Source: Rana temporaria
Taxonomy: Eukaryota > Chordata > Amphibia > Anura > Ranidae
Assembly (NCBI RefSeq): GCF_905171775.1
Contig: NC_053500.1
Location: 125,499,640-125,563,639, forward strand
Direction: 5' to 3'
DNA: 64,000 bases
Under the pieces are notes generated by a model. It did not search any database and had not been told where the DNA came from. It was given only the letters and a program-made list of their open reading frames with translations. The translations under genes were made by a program, and so were the position numbers. Positions 10,034 to 21,597 of the stretch are shown piece after piece. Positions within the stretch are counted from its first letter, which is position 1. Every line of letters starts with the position of its first letter.

Positions 10034-10700
10034 TTAACCACTTACGGATCCCCTGACGCAATTACACGTCAATATGTTGAAGACTAAGGATGAGCTCTGG
10101 CGTGTTCGCATAGAACACGTGCAGAGCCCGCCAGGAAGTGTGCACGGCGCTGTGCTAATAACAGCCAGGGAGACATTTCATGATCCCTGCAGCCGAGCAT
10201 CGGGACAATGTCTCCCTGGCTGTGATTAGCACAGCGCCGTGCAGACTTCCTGGCGGGCTCTGCACGTGTTCTATGCGAACACGCCAGAGCTCATCCTTAT
10301 TGAAGACGCATATTGTTGTCGCAGCAGCTAGCTACTATAACCCCGGTGTCCACTTTCAGATAAAAGTGGTCTCTGCGGCGGATTCGCCACAAGATCACTT
10401 TTATCGGCGGTGGGAGATGTGCCCCTCCCGCAGCTCTCCGGTGCCCTCTGCCGCTTATCGGCGGAGGTGATCTGGTTCTTTACCTAGCTTGGTATGGAGA
10501 TGAGTGAGGGAGAAGATGGCCTCCACCCATCTCCATACCATTGCAGGGCGGAAGCGACGTCAGAACGTCACTTCCGCCCATAGCTCTTAAAGGGACATTT
10601 TTTATTTTATTTTTTTTATTGTATTTTAGTGTAAATATGAGATCTGAGGTCTTTTTGATCTCAGATCTCATATTTAAGAGGTCCTGTCATGCGTTTTTTC
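10034..10700 (+). mobile_element. Family A element, interrupted by an H MITE
   Basis: Starts TTAACCACTTACGGATCCCC near 10034. After the nested H element (10085-10299) it continues into the AAAGTGGTCTCTGCGGCGGA segment and the inverted AGATCTGAGGTC repeats shared with the copies at 20335 and 36594. The right end is not intact. Confidence 0.65.
10085..10299. mobile_element. H-family hAT MITE, complete, with perfect 8-bp TSD
   Basis: A 215-bp hairpin, TAAGGATGAGCTCTGGCG at the left and its inverse CGCCAGAGCTCATCCTTA at the right. It is flanked by identical TTGAAGAC at 10077-10084 and 10300-10307. The 8-bp duplication supports hAT-type integration. There is no coding capacity. Confidence 0.92.
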
Positions 10701-10889
10701 TATACGTTCTCTTTACCCAGCGGCACCCGCTGTGCCGATCCCGGGCCCGCAGATGGGCAAGCGGAGCCCGGAATACGTGGGGGCAAGGTGTGGGAAGCAT
10801 TCGAGAGGCAGCGCAGGGATTTGTTGAGCCCTTTGTTTTTATATTTACCTTCATTGTGCAATGGTTTTGCTCAGAGCAACCCTAATCCT

Positions 10890-11115
10890 TTTCTTTGCAA
10901 AACAAAAGAGAGGATTCTTCTGGACATTCTTCTTGCCTTTATTGTAAAAATCCAAGATAGGAAAAAACGCACTACATGTCACAGCATACCAGCAGACTGA
11001 CGCGTTTCACACTGTATTTAGTGTTTAATCATAGATTTTTACAATAAAGGCAACTTTTGTTTGGAGTGCGACTGTCCAGAAGAATCCTTTCTTTTGTTTT
11101 GCAATCTCATATGCA
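10890..11115. repeat. Imperfect inverted-repeat element
   Basis: Left arm 10900-10954 (CAAAACAAAAGAGAGGATTC ... GCCTTTATTGTAAAAATC) is repeated in inverse at 11031-11103 (GATTTTTACAATAAAGGC ... AATCCTTTCTTTTGTTTTGC). The centre contains GACGCGTTTCACAC. Probably a MITE, class not assigned. Confidence 0.6.
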
Positions 11116-11129
11116 TTGCCTGCACCTGT

Positions 11130-11550
11130 GGTCCTGGGGGAAGCATTAATTCTGAAGATTTCAACACCTGAGCGTTTTTTCTTCCCTGATCCTTTTCTTC
11201 TTGGGTCCCCCACCGGTGCTCTTAGCTCCTCCCCCTTTGACCAGTGCCCCCATTAGCAAGTCACTTTCTATGGGGGCACTGGTGTGTTGTCTTTCCCGTG
11301 CCCCACTCTATGCATCCATAATACATATAGAGCTGTGTCTTGGCTCTGCCTTCTGCTCTCTCCTCATTGGCTCACTGATTGCAATTGACAGCAGTGGGAG
11401 CTGTCTCTGCCAATTATGAAAGAGAGGATATCTGAGGCTCCCGTCCTTCACTGGATCGAAAGGGGGCTCAGGTGAGTATTGGGGGGGCTGAACGTTTTTT
11501 TTTTTTCTTTTTTTTTTTTTTACCATTGTGCATAAAAAAAGGGTGCATAA
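11130..11550. repeat. Unclassified interspersed repeat related to 25538-25895 and 35801-36010
   Basis: Shares TCTTGGGTCCCCCACCGGTGCT, CTCCCCCTTTGACCAGTGCC and a following GGGGCTCAGGTGAGTATT with the other two places. Boundaries are unclear. Confidence 0.5.
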
Positions 11551-11552
11551 AA

Positions 11553-12000
11553 CGTTAAATCAGGTGTAAAGGTTTGTGTTTTTTCACCTTAATGCATCAA
11601 GGTGAAAAAACACCTGGCAATCACAGGCCCCACAGCCCCCCGTTTTACTTACCTGAGCCCGTTCACCTGCTCTGCACTTCACCCGATTTCCTCTTCTCCA
11701 TGGAGTCTCGGCATTGATTGGATCCCGCTGCTGTCAATCAAATACAATGATGTGGCCGCTGGGGGCGGGGCCGAGTCATACACTGAGTGTATGACACAGG
11801 AGCACGTCCGCAAGGTAACCCCCTCGAGAGAGGGCTTCCCAGTGGTGGTTAGCTATTGCAGGGAGGAGCCGAGAGAGCCGCCGTGTGACCACAGAACAGG
11901 AGGATCGGGGCCACTATGTGCAAAACGAACTGCACAGTGGAGGGAAGTATGACATGTTTGTTATTTTTTTAAAAAAACTGAACCTTTACAACCACTTTAA
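11553..12000. mobile_element. Family F variant hairpin
   Basis: Left end near TTAAATCAGGTGTAAAGG, right end GAACCTTTACAACCACTTTAA. It contains the same inner hairpin (TTTTTTCACCTTAATGCATC and inverse) and GGGGCGGGGCCGAGT segment as the copy at 5372. Confidence 0.65.
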
Positions 12001-12331
12001 GTACTCTTATGTGAATGAGGCCTAAGTCAGGTTGGCTTTATCAGTTTTGCTTTGGATTTTGAATATTTTTTAATCAAAAATATAATAAAATTGTATTTTT
12101 ATATTTGCCTCTATCGGGTCAACATACTAGAAATTCAGGAAATTGCAACAGTGGGAAGATACATAATCAGTTGTGACCTGGGGGACCTTCTAGCTCTGGT
12201 GGTAGATGTGTTTCTTAAGTGAATCAAGCCAGTCAGGAACTATATTTTAGGGCATGGCAACATATTTTTATTAAAAGGCAAATAAAAAGGCTGAGGGGTA
12301 CACTCTAATGCACACAGCACATCAGGCCTTA

Positions 12332-12633
12332 GAGCCCATTCACACCTAGGCGTTTTGTCGCCTGTAGTGTGACGCCCGCTGCCGCCCCGACACGCCAGAG
12401 GGATGATGTAACATTGCCCTCTATGGAGATGGTTCACATCTCCACGCCGAATGCCTGTCGCCTGAAAAAAAATCCCGGACCTTTTTTTCAGGCATATTTC
12501 GGCGTTCGGGATAGGAGATGTGAACCATCTCCATAGAGGGGGTGAAGGCTGCATTCACAAAACGCCGCTATTTGTTGCCGCAATTCGCAGGACAAAACGC
12601 CGCGATTTAGTACGCCGAGGTGTGAATGCAGCC
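12332..12633. mobile_element. Family D Harbinger-like MITE, TTA target duplication
   Basis: Inverted ends GAGCCCATTCACACCTAGGC and GAGGTGTGAATGCAGCC, flanked by TTA at 12329-12331 and 12634-12636. A long internal hairpin is built on GGAGATGGTTCACATCTCC-type arms. The 3-bp TWA duplication suggests PIF/Harbinger mobilisation. Confidence 0.75.
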
Positions 12634-12975
12634 TTAGTTCTCAGGCCGCTTATTGTCTCTTGCAGACAAACATGCGCTGGCTGCCTCTCGCAGCCCTTCT
12701 GACTCCTGGAGAGGAATGGGGTCCTCCTGACTCCCGATGCACAGACTTCCTGTCTATTGGGTGGAGATGTCTCCAACTGGGAGCCCTGAGGTATTCCCAT
12801 ACCTTCATTAAAAGGACTGTACATGCCCTGCTGGTCATCCACAGAACCTGGACACAGGGTTGGAGATTCCACCCCACATAAGACACTATGGAATCTCCCA
12901 ACTACAGAGCCCCATCCATGTATACCAAAACCTGCAAAATAAGTGTTCTCCGCTCCAAAGCTACACTCTCTAGTG

Positions 12976-13160
12976 CAGTGTTTCTCAACTCCAGTCCTCG
13001 GGGCGCACCAACAGGTCATGTTTTCAGGCTTTCCATTATTGTGCACAGGTGATTTTATCAGTTTCACTGCCTTAGTAATTACCACAGCAGTTTGATCTGA
13101 GGGAAATCCTGAAAACATGACCTGTTGGTGCGCCCTGAGGACTGGAGTTGAGAAACACTG
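12976..13160. mobile_element. E-family hAT MITE with perfect 8-bp TSD
   Basis: 185-bp element with ends CAGTGTTTCTCAACTCCAGT and ACTGGAGTTGAGAAACACTG, flanked by identical CTCTAGTG at 12968-12975 and 13161-13168. A second copy sits at 48625-48809. Perfect duplications at both indicate fairly recent hAT-type insertion. Confidence 0.93.
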
Positions 13161-13340
13161 CTCTAGTGCTGCACTGAGCCAATTTCACAGTGACAGCGTC
13201 TTGTCCGTTCACACAGGTAAAAAGTAGAAGGTAGATTCCAAAATTGTAAATGCTATTGACTGACAAATGTTATGATGAATTGTAGTTGGTTAGATAGGTA
13301 TCATTACATTCATACATATATTAATCTATATTTTAATCCT

Positions 13341-13400
13341 ATTTAGGTAACGTTCATCTTAATTTGACATGTCCAGAGGACACCTATGAAAATGGAAACC
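13341..13400 (+). other. TTI1: Splice acceptor region and 5' UTR of TTI1 coding exon 1
   Basis: TTTTAATCCTATTTAG ends at 13346 and is the best-placed candidate acceptor. A weaker AG lies at 13374-13375. Roughly 54 nt of 5' UTR would precede the ATG at 13401. Confidence 0.45.
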
Positions 13401-15585
13401 ATGGCGTTAAAGACTGGTGCCCATAGTGCCTTTGAAAGTCTCCGTGCATTTTGTGTCCAGTTGACGATTGAACAGACGGTGCAAAATGTTGAGAACCTCC
13501 GTAAACAGATATCGTGTACCGACGTGCCAGCCCTTCAAGATCTTTTGGATTATGTCCTGTTCCCTTTGAGATTTTCTCTTAAGACACCTGGGCCAAAAAA
13601 GCCCGGCTTGGTGCAAGTTGTTCTGGAATGCATTTCATATGTTCTATCTCTAACTCATGTAAAAACTGCAGTATCCCTAAAGGAGATGTTCGATGAAGTC
13701 TGCAGCTGCCTTCCACCAGATCTTAATCAGCCAGTGCCCGAGGAGCTGAAGCTGGCAGTAGTATTAGCTATGCAGTCTCTTCTTCGATCCTCAGGGGAGA
13801 ATGTCTTACCTGTGCTCTATAAACCATCAGTGCTCCCTGAGATGGGCTTTGCCATCACACTCCTCCTCAGACTTGCAGAGTTGGAGAAATCACGTGAGAT
13901 TCGGCTGGAAGCTTTGAACTGTTTGGAGAGGCTGCTGTTTCCGGAGGTCAAGCTGAACCATTCTTTGGGTGACCTCTTTGCTTCTTTTCTTCCCGGAGTC
14001 TGTACCGTCTTGACCAGGGTCATCTGTGGAGATCCTAAGCAAGGATACAGGTTAACAACTACTGCAGTTAAGCTATGGGCTGGAACTGTACGCTTGGTGA
14101 TGTCTGATGAAAGTCTGGCAGAGGTTCCAGAAAAGAAACCCCATTACCCGGGGCTGTCGGTTCGCGTGGCGGAACTTTTAATCCACAGGGAAAAATCTTG
14201 GGTGAAAAACTCTGCTAGTCGCTTGCTGATTCATCTGGCAAAGATAGCAGAACGTTGCACTGCTGATCCACATTGGAAAGTAAGAATGGCACTGGTGGAC
14301 CTAGCTCATGTCTTGATTAGATCTTGCTGGAATTCATTAGGAGATGCTGCAGGAAGCCTTTTACGAATATTGGTTGGGCACATGAATGACGACAGGCCTG
14401 AAATCAAGGAAAAGTCAAATAAGGCTCTACTGGAAGTTGGAAAAGATGGGCCAGCTTCAAAGACACTTGGGGAAGTGTTGTCAGAAAGCCTTCATTCATT
14501 GGCTGTGACACTTCCAAGGCTCCTGAGCTGTCAAGATGACCAAGGCAAGCTCCATACTCTAGCGCTTCTTCTTGGATATCTTCAGCTCCTTGGCCCAAGG
14601 CTTACATTCACTCTTCACTCTTCTGCCCATCTTCAGCGGCTATCTTCTGCTCTCCTGCAGACATTAGAGTTGGATTTGTGCTCAGTCAAGGTGGTGGAGG
14701 AAAGACTTCCCTCTTCTGTTGCCAATCTTACGCAAGAGAACATAGAACACACTGGACCTCAACAGAAGAATTTCCGCTTCTTCAGGGACCCACGTATTCT
14801 CTCCTTCCTTCAACATGTTTGCAGGCTTTTAGGATACTATGGAGACTTTTACTTGCTTACAGACCACTTTTTGGGGTTATACCGTGCCCAGAGGCTCCCT
14901 GCTCTAATTGTACTGAACCAGCTGGTGTTAGGGGCAGCTGGTATTGACGTTGAAAAGCTCCATGGTGACAATAAGATCCTAGAAGCTGCTGAAGTTTTGG
15001 ATGCAGTGCGCCCAATTTTGGAAGAGTACACTGATCCAGCCAATTGGCATCTATACACTTGCCAGAGTACTCAGGAAGTGGTAGATCAAATGGCCTTGCT
15101 TTGTGTTGGCCAGAAGCCTAATTCAGCAATAAACGACTTAAGTGCCAATGCCTGGAAGCTGTGCCTCCAGCTGGAGGGAATTTCTTGCATTGCTCAGGCC
15201 CTTGGTACTAATTTTCGCCAACTCCTTATTTGTGCTCTGTACCCCCTACTAGAGAAAGCCGGTGATCCTAACCTATTAGTTAGTGGAACTGCATTAGTGA
15301 CTTTGGCAGAAGTCAGCCAAGCCTGTGGCTACAAAGATATCAAGCAGCTTGTTGAGCTCAATGCAGATTACTTGGCAAGTGAGGTTTCTGTTGGCCTGCG
15401 TCGCCTTCATAGACATCATGGCAGTGCTGCACGAGTATTACATGCTATGTTAGATAATTGTAGTCCAAGTCTTCTTCCATTGCTTCATGAACTTGTCCAA
15501 GACCTGCTGCCAGCACTGGACCATTCACAGAATGATGGAGCTAAACTGCTTTTCCCGGTGTTGAATTCTCTGGTCACAAGATTAG
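13401..15585 (+). CDS. TTI1: TTI1 coding exon 1 (main HEAT-repeat exon)
   Basis: TTI1 forms the TTT complex with TELO2 and TTI2. With HSP90 and R2TP, TTT matures and stabilises PIKK kinases (mTOR, ATM, ATR, DNA-PKcs, SMG1, TRRAP). The exon encodes residues 1 to about 728 of an alpha-solenoid; recognisable stretches include LQDLLDYVLFPLRFSLKTPG, LGDLFASFLPGVCTVLTR, DPHWKVRMALVDL, SQDDQGKLHTLALLLGYLQL-like (here SCQDDQGKLHTLALLLGYL) and LLGYYGDFYLLTDHF. Three in-frame ATGs lie at 13386, 13392 and 13401. The third is chosen because GAAACCATGG is a strong Kozak context and MALKTGAHSAF aligns without a gap to the known vertebrate N-terminus. The donor is GT at 15586; frame read-through meets a stop at 15657-15659. 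With exons to 42089 the protein is 1030 residues, slightly shorter than human (1089). No disabling change is seen. Confidence 0.97.
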
Positions 15586-16008
15586 GTAATGCAGTGCGGC
15601 CTTCTCACTCTAGAGTACAGTTAAACGATTTTAACGTACTAACATGCTACACTGTATGATTAGAGGTTTGTGCACACCAGGTCATCACACCTATATGGAA
15701 ATAGAGTATTCATTTTAGATAGTATATAACCCCTGTCAGTTGTCCTCTGTGCTCCCATTTAGTGGATTTCCTTCACTTCCCGTCTCATAGACAAAAGTGA
15801 GGGATTTCCTGGTTGTTACTAGAAATAGTGTCCTTATTGGCAGAATTCCCTAATCCTGTACTGGTGACAACCCAAAATGTGGGATTTCCTTTAGCTTTAA
15901 CCTCTGTGATTATGGTAAACAGGACAAATAGAGAGGGCGAATCATCCCAATGGTGGCATAGAGGTGTTCTAATACCTCTCCACTCTATCCAAAACTAAAA
16001 AACGCTTA

Positions 16009-16732
16009 GGGCCAGATTCACAGAAAAAGTACGCAGGAGTATCTGCTGATACTCCGGCGTACTTTCAAATTTGCCGCGTTGTTCTTTATTTTGTATTCAC
16101 AAACAAAGATACGCGGGCATTTGGCTAAGATCCGACAGGCGTACGGCTTCGTACGCCTTCGGATCTTAGGATGCAATACTTCGGCGCCCGCTGGGTGGAG
16201 TTCACGTAGTTTTCCGCGTCGGGTATGCAAATTAGCTGTTTACGGCCATCCACAAAGGTACGCGCGTTCGTCGCATTCTCTTACGTCGTCGCTAGTCGAC
16301 TTTTCTCGTCGTAAAGTTGCGATTGCTATTTAGGTGGTGTAAAATAAGACAGCCCATGTTAAAGTATGGCCGTCGTTCCCGCGTCGAATTTCAAATTTTT
16401 TTTTTTTTTTGCGTAAGTCGTCCGGGAATACGAAAGTACGTAACGCACGTCGCCGTTCAAAACATTACGTCGGGGCGACGTCATTTCACGCAAAGCACGG
16501 TGGGAAGTTTCAAAACGGAGCATGCGCAGTACGTTCGGCGCGGGAGCGCGCCTAATTTAAATGGTACACGCCCCATTTGAATTAGGCGGGCTTGCGCCGG
16601 ACGGCTTTACGCTACGCCGCCGCAAGTTTACAGGCAAGTGCTTTGTGAATCAAGCACTTACACCGCCGCAAGTTTTCAGCGTAACGTAAACGGGATACAT
16701 TACGCCGCCGCAAAGGTATGTGAATCTGGCCC
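16009..16732. mobile_element. Family B Harbinger-like hairpin, complete, TTA TSD
   Basis: Starts GGGCCAGATTCACAG and ends GTGAATCTGGCCC, flanked by TTA at 16006-16008 and 16733-16735. The interior is CpG-rich with TACGCCG motifs and a central segment CATGCGCAGTACGTTCGGCG. ORFs on both strands are artefacts of the hairpin. Confidence 0.88.
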
Positions 16733-16776
16733 TTAGCCTTTAGTTATACTTGAACTTGTTGGACATTTCATTCCAA

Positions 16777-17170
16777 TGCCACGTACACCCGATCGGTCAA
16801 ACCGATGAGAACGGTCTGATGGACCGTTTTCATCAGACCAAACCGATCGTGTGTGGGCCCCATCGGTTAATTATCCATAGGTTAAAAAAAAAGCAATCTT
16901 GCTTTAAATTTAACCGATGGATACCTAAGGCACGTCCATCGGTTAAAAACCCACGCATGCTCAGAATCACGTCGACGCATGCTTGGAAGCATTGAACTTC
17001 GTTTTTTTCAGCACGTCGTTGTGTTTTACATCACCTCGTCTGACACGATCGTTTTTTTAACCGATGGTGTGTAGGCACGACTGACCATCAGTCAGTTTCA
17101 TCGGATAACCGATGAAAACGGTCCATCAGAGCGTTTTCATCGGATGGACCGATCGTGTGTACTGGGCTTT
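16777..17170. mobile_element. Family C hairpin (ACACGATCGG-type ends)
   Basis: Ends GCCACGTACACCCGATCGGT and GACCGATCGTGTGTACTGGGC are inverted repeats, with inner inverted GATGAAAACGGTC-like arms. Related in organisation to the copy at 46278-46708. Confidence 0.7.
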
Positions 17171-17580
17171 AAACTTTTTTAGGTGTTATAATGGAGTTGC
17201 CCCCTAGCTTTTAAGTTGTGTCTGTTGGAATGTGGGTACTCAATTAACTGTCTGCACACTGCTATACTCCCTTATATTATTTTAGGAAAGTGCATAAAAC
17301 AGCAATTCTTGGTTTTGCATATATTGTAATACGTGTTCAAGCGGACCAACTATGTCAAAGTGATCCATCTCTGGCCAGTCCATAGTCTACTTTACAAAAT
17401 GCCAAAGACTTGCTTGCTCCTAGCACGCTTTTATAGACATGTAGTGCCAATATAGGGGAAAAAACAAACACACAAAAAAAAGAAATCTAACACACCCAAT
17501 ATGAGTTATCTAACATATATTTATTATCAAAAGGTAAAAATATCAGCATATGACATCAAACTATCCCCACTAGATTATAA

Positions 17581-18612
17581 AGTGACCAGATTTTTTTTAT
17601 TTTTTTTATGAAATCCGGGGACATATTTTTTTTTTTCTCTTCCCTTTTTTTTTTTTATACTGTGTTTCCCCGAAAATAAGCCTGGGTCTTATATTAATTA
17701 TGCCAACAAAAGACACAGTAGGGCTTATTTTCGGGGTAGGTCTTTCCATGTAATGTGCTGTCTTCTCTCCCCCTCTCTCTCCCTGCCTGTCAGGAATCCC
17801 CAGTGTTAACTGAGTTAAAATGCTTGTAAAATCCTACAACCCACTCTATTACAGTATTATATAATGTACAATGTGTGTGTTTCTGTAATATAATTGTGCC
17901 AAATACCTTTGTTATAGCGCTGCTCTGTGCTTCTGTTACCCGCCGGAGCTCTCTTCCCCGCAATTATATTACAGAAATGCACACATTGTACATTATATAC
18001 TACTATAATAGAGTGGATTATAGGATTTTACAAGCATTTTTAACTAGGGCTTATTTTCAGGGTAGGGCTTATATTGCAGCCCTCCTGGAAAATAACACTA
18101 GGTCTTATTTACAGGGTAGGTCTTATTTTTGGGGAAACGGGGTACTAGTAATGGCGGCAATCAGCGGCTCTCTGCCTGTCGCTGCCGCCACCAGCCTCAC
18201 GGCCTGTCAAGTCTTACTCTTTGGGCCCCGGCTACTACTGGGTGGGGAGTGGAGGAAGATCTCTCCTTCAAGGAAGGCAAGGATATGAGCAGGTAGGTGG
18301 CTGGCTGGGACTTGAGCCAAGGCAGAAGAACATGTGAGTGGAGCTAAATGGGCATGCGTCTAAAACTGAAGAAATATTCCCTCCGCTCCGACCAGCACAT
18401 GATCGTCAGAAAGGGGCACAGATAATGGGGGGGAGGGTAAATACACCCCTAAGCTAGTAGGAGTAATTCAGATTTTATTTTATTCTGCACTGACTTTCTT
18501 TGAAATTGCCCCAGCCCCTGTTTAAATCCAATCCGGGGACAGGCTTGGTCCGGGGACAGTGTCCTCAATCCGGGGACTGTCCCCGGAAACCGGGGATGTC
18601 TGGTCACCCTGC
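17581..18612. mobile_element. GTGACCAGA-ended element interrupted by a CCCCGAAAATAAG element
   Basis: Left AGTGACCAGATTTTTT and right GGGGATGTCTGGTCACCCT are inverted ends, with CCGGGGACA repeated inside. The interior at 17659-18144 is a second element. I found no clear target-site duplication. Confidence 0.55.
17659..18144. mobile_element. hAT-type element with CCCCGAAAATAAGCC ends, nested
   Basis: TACTGTGTTTCCCCGAAAAT on the left pairs with GTCTTATTTTTGGGGAAACG near the right end. Internally it holds an inverted pair of about 80 bp (17820-17890 and 17960-18040, TACAATGTGTG and its inverse). This is a common non-autonomous vertebrate DNA transposon type. Confidence 0.65.
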
Positions 18613-19180
18613 ACTAGAAGCAAGCCCACCACAGAAGCTGCACTACTGCAAATCTGCTAAATGTAGTCGGTCAAAGTCCAGGATGGTATGCATGGAAAAT
18701 GGAAATTCTGTGGTGAGGTGCCCACTTCGCCCATTGAGGTTCGAAGGTATGACACTGTCAGCAGTGGGGCTACATCCTGCCACAGTAGCTCTTTTTAGCC
18801 CAACCCATTCATCTAGTATAGCTGCGAGGGATTGACTTTTTTTCAGGGTGTTTTTATTTGGGGGGGGGGGGGTATTTTTACCCTTTTTAACATTTGTTGG
18901 GTAACTCTTATTGGGTGTGTTATATATCCTTGTTTTGTGTGTGTGTGTGTTTTTTTTTTTATCTAATTTTTGATACACACCCTCCTAGTATTACATATTA
19001 GTATTACACTAGAGTACACATTTAATTTTAGCAGGGTTCCCATATGTCTATATTTGTTGGTGTGTCCAATATGGGGTAGACAGACACAGTAAGGGCTCAT
19101 TTACACTTTTTACAGCGCCTACCACTTCAACATGCGTTTTTGATGGTTCAGGGATACTTTTTGGAAAGTTTTTTTAAAAT
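18613..19180. other. TTI1 intron sequence, low complexity in part
   Basis: No gene or clear mobile element seen. Includes a 12-bp G run (18860-18871) and a short GT repeat (about 18937-18950). Confidence 0.4.
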
Positions 19181-19337
<157 letters not shown>

Positions 19338-19542
19338 CATTTTTTTTTTTTATATGGACATATCTGTTCTGCAGTGGTTACTGGGCTGCTTCTTTTAAGC
19401 TGATCCACAGGTGTAGCGACGTGCACCTCCAGGTTTCCTGTACTGAGCCAAAGACCTCTGTTATTACCTGCGGGTTGGGTGCACTTTCAGAAACTGCACC
19501 ACACCTGCAGGATATAATAATATTATATTGGAAGATTAAAGC

Positions 19543-20052
19543 TTAATGGGGTTGTAAAGGAAAAAATACATTTTTCATAATAAGCATCCTTTACCTGCAG
19601 ACATTCCTCTCTTCACTTCCTCATTGTTCGTTTTTGCTCAGAAGTTGCTCTATTTCTTCTCTGTTCTGTTCACTTCCTGCTTGTCTGATTGTTACTCACC
19701 ACCGTGATGGGAGGCTTTACTGCGGTGGTCAGTAACGTGCTCACCCCCTCCTGGGAACTACATCTGTGCGGCAGGACGCTCTCTACGTGTTAGAGACTTC
19801 AAGGAGGTGTGAATTACTGGGCGTGCCGCAATGCATACTGGGAAATGTAGTTATTACATGAACGAGCGATGCAAACCAGGAAGTGAATGAGAGAACAGAA
19901 ACTAGAATGCCGGAGGTGATATAGATGAAGGAATTTAATAGGTATTTACTTGTTTTTTAACAGAATCATTACACTATTCTGTCTGTCTACCTTGCAGACA
20001 TTAATTTTAGGCAAAAAAAAATATTTTTTTTTTCCTTTAGTGACCCTTTAAG
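19543..20052. mobile_element. Family F hairpin (TTAA-bounded)
   Basis: TTAATGGGGTTGTAAAGG on the left and CCTTTAGTGACCCTTTAA on the right, with CACTTCCTCATTGTTC/GAACGAGCG-like inner arms. It contains CATACTGGGAAATGTAGTT (19838-19856), another ZNF143-like core. Confidence 0.75.
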
Positions 20053-20334
20053 TCCTCACCAGGGGCAGTAATTACATTGAATGAAAAGTGTCCCTTGTAC
20101 TGATGTTCTGCTATTTTTGTTGAAATCGTTAATCCTTGTCCCCTGCCTTCCTCCCAGATCCCCCGCAGCTGTGATCTTCCAGTGCTGTGAGGGTTAATCC
20201 AAGTCAGCGGACCCATCACAAGCACTTGTCAAAAGTGCCGACTAATGCCCGTTCTTACTGCCCCCCCTGCTCCATTCATTAAAATTGCTTCCTACAATGA
20301 AAGTGCTCTGTGAGTGGAGGAGCCGAACCCTTCA

Positions 20335-21541
20335 TTAACCACTTCGTTACCGAGCCTGTTTTTCAGATTCAGTGTTTACGAGACTAAAACAGTTTTTTTT
20401 GCTAGAATATTACTTAAAACCCCCAAACATTATATATATTTTTTTTCTAACACCCTAGAGAATAAAATGGCAGTCATTGCAATACTTTTTGTCACACCGT
20501 ATTTGCGCAGCGGTCTTACAAGCGCACTTTTTTTGGAAAAAATTCACTTTTTTAAATTAAAAAATAACACAACAATAAATTTGGCCCAATTTTTTTATAT
20601 ATTGTGAAAGATAATGTTACGCCGAGTAAAATGATACCCAACATGTCACGCTTAAAAATTGCGCCCGCTCGTGGCATGGCGTCAAACTTTTACCCTTAAA
20701 AATCTTGATAGGCGACGTTTAAAAAATTCTACAGGCTGCATTTTTTGAGTTACAGAGTAGGCCTAAGGCTAAAATTATTGCTCTCGCTCTAACGATCGCG
20801 GCGATACCTCACTTGTGTGGTTTGAATACCGTTTTCATATTTTCGGCGCTACTCGCGTATACGTTCGCTTCTACGCGCGAGCTCGTCGGGACGGGGCGCT
20901 TTAAAAAATTTTTTTTTTGCTTTTCGCATTTATTTTTAATTATTTTACAATTTTTAACACTGAAATAAAAAAAATTAAAAAAATTATCACTTTTATTCCT
21001 ATTACAAGGAATGTAAACATCCCTTGTAATAGAAAAAAGCATGACAGGTCCTCTTAAATATGAGATCTGGGGTCAAAAAGACCTCAGATCTCATATTTGG
21101 GCTTAAATGCAAAAAAAAATTTGGAAATGTCATTTTTTCAAATGACAAAAAAAAAAAAATGTCTCTTTAAGAGGCTGGGCGGGACTGACGTTTTGACGTC
21201 ACTTCCGCCCAGCAGAGCTATGGGGGACGGGCGAAGGAGATTTTTCCTTCAGTCTCGTCCCCGCTCAGCTGCCGGATGGTCGCGATCCCCTCCGCCGCTA
21301 CCGACGGCTCCGGTAAGCGGCGGAGGGCGCGGGACAGCGGCGGGAGGGGGGGGCCCCTCTCCCGCCACCGATAACGGCGATCTTGCGGCGAATTCGCCGC
21401 GGAGACCGCCGTTATCGTGTACAGGACCGTCGGCACTAAAGATGGATACCTCAGTTGTGGCAGAAGCTGCTGCCGTTACTGAGATATCCATCTTTAAAAA
21501 CAGGACGTCATTTGACTATGGGCCAGTAACCAAGTGGTTAA
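20335..21541 (+). mobile_element. Family A element, complete, about 1.2 kb
   Basis: TTAACCACTTCGTTACCGAG at the left; the right end is CCAAGTGGTTAA at 21530-21541. The sequence is closely related over its whole length to the copy at 36594-37797, including TGTCACACCGTATTTGCGCA, the inverted AGATCTGGGGTC arms and the GGCGATCTTGCGG segment. TTAA at both ends fits piggyBac- or Kolobok-type target choice. Confidence 0.85.
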
Positions 21542-21597
21542 TTTGCTCTTCCTCCGTTCATAGAGTGCTTTTAAATGTGGGAAGTGATAGTACAGCT

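Noticed and set aside
12555..13118. Minus-strand 187-codon frame
   Set aside because: It crosses an E-family hAT MITE and its target duplication, so it cannot be a conserved gene.
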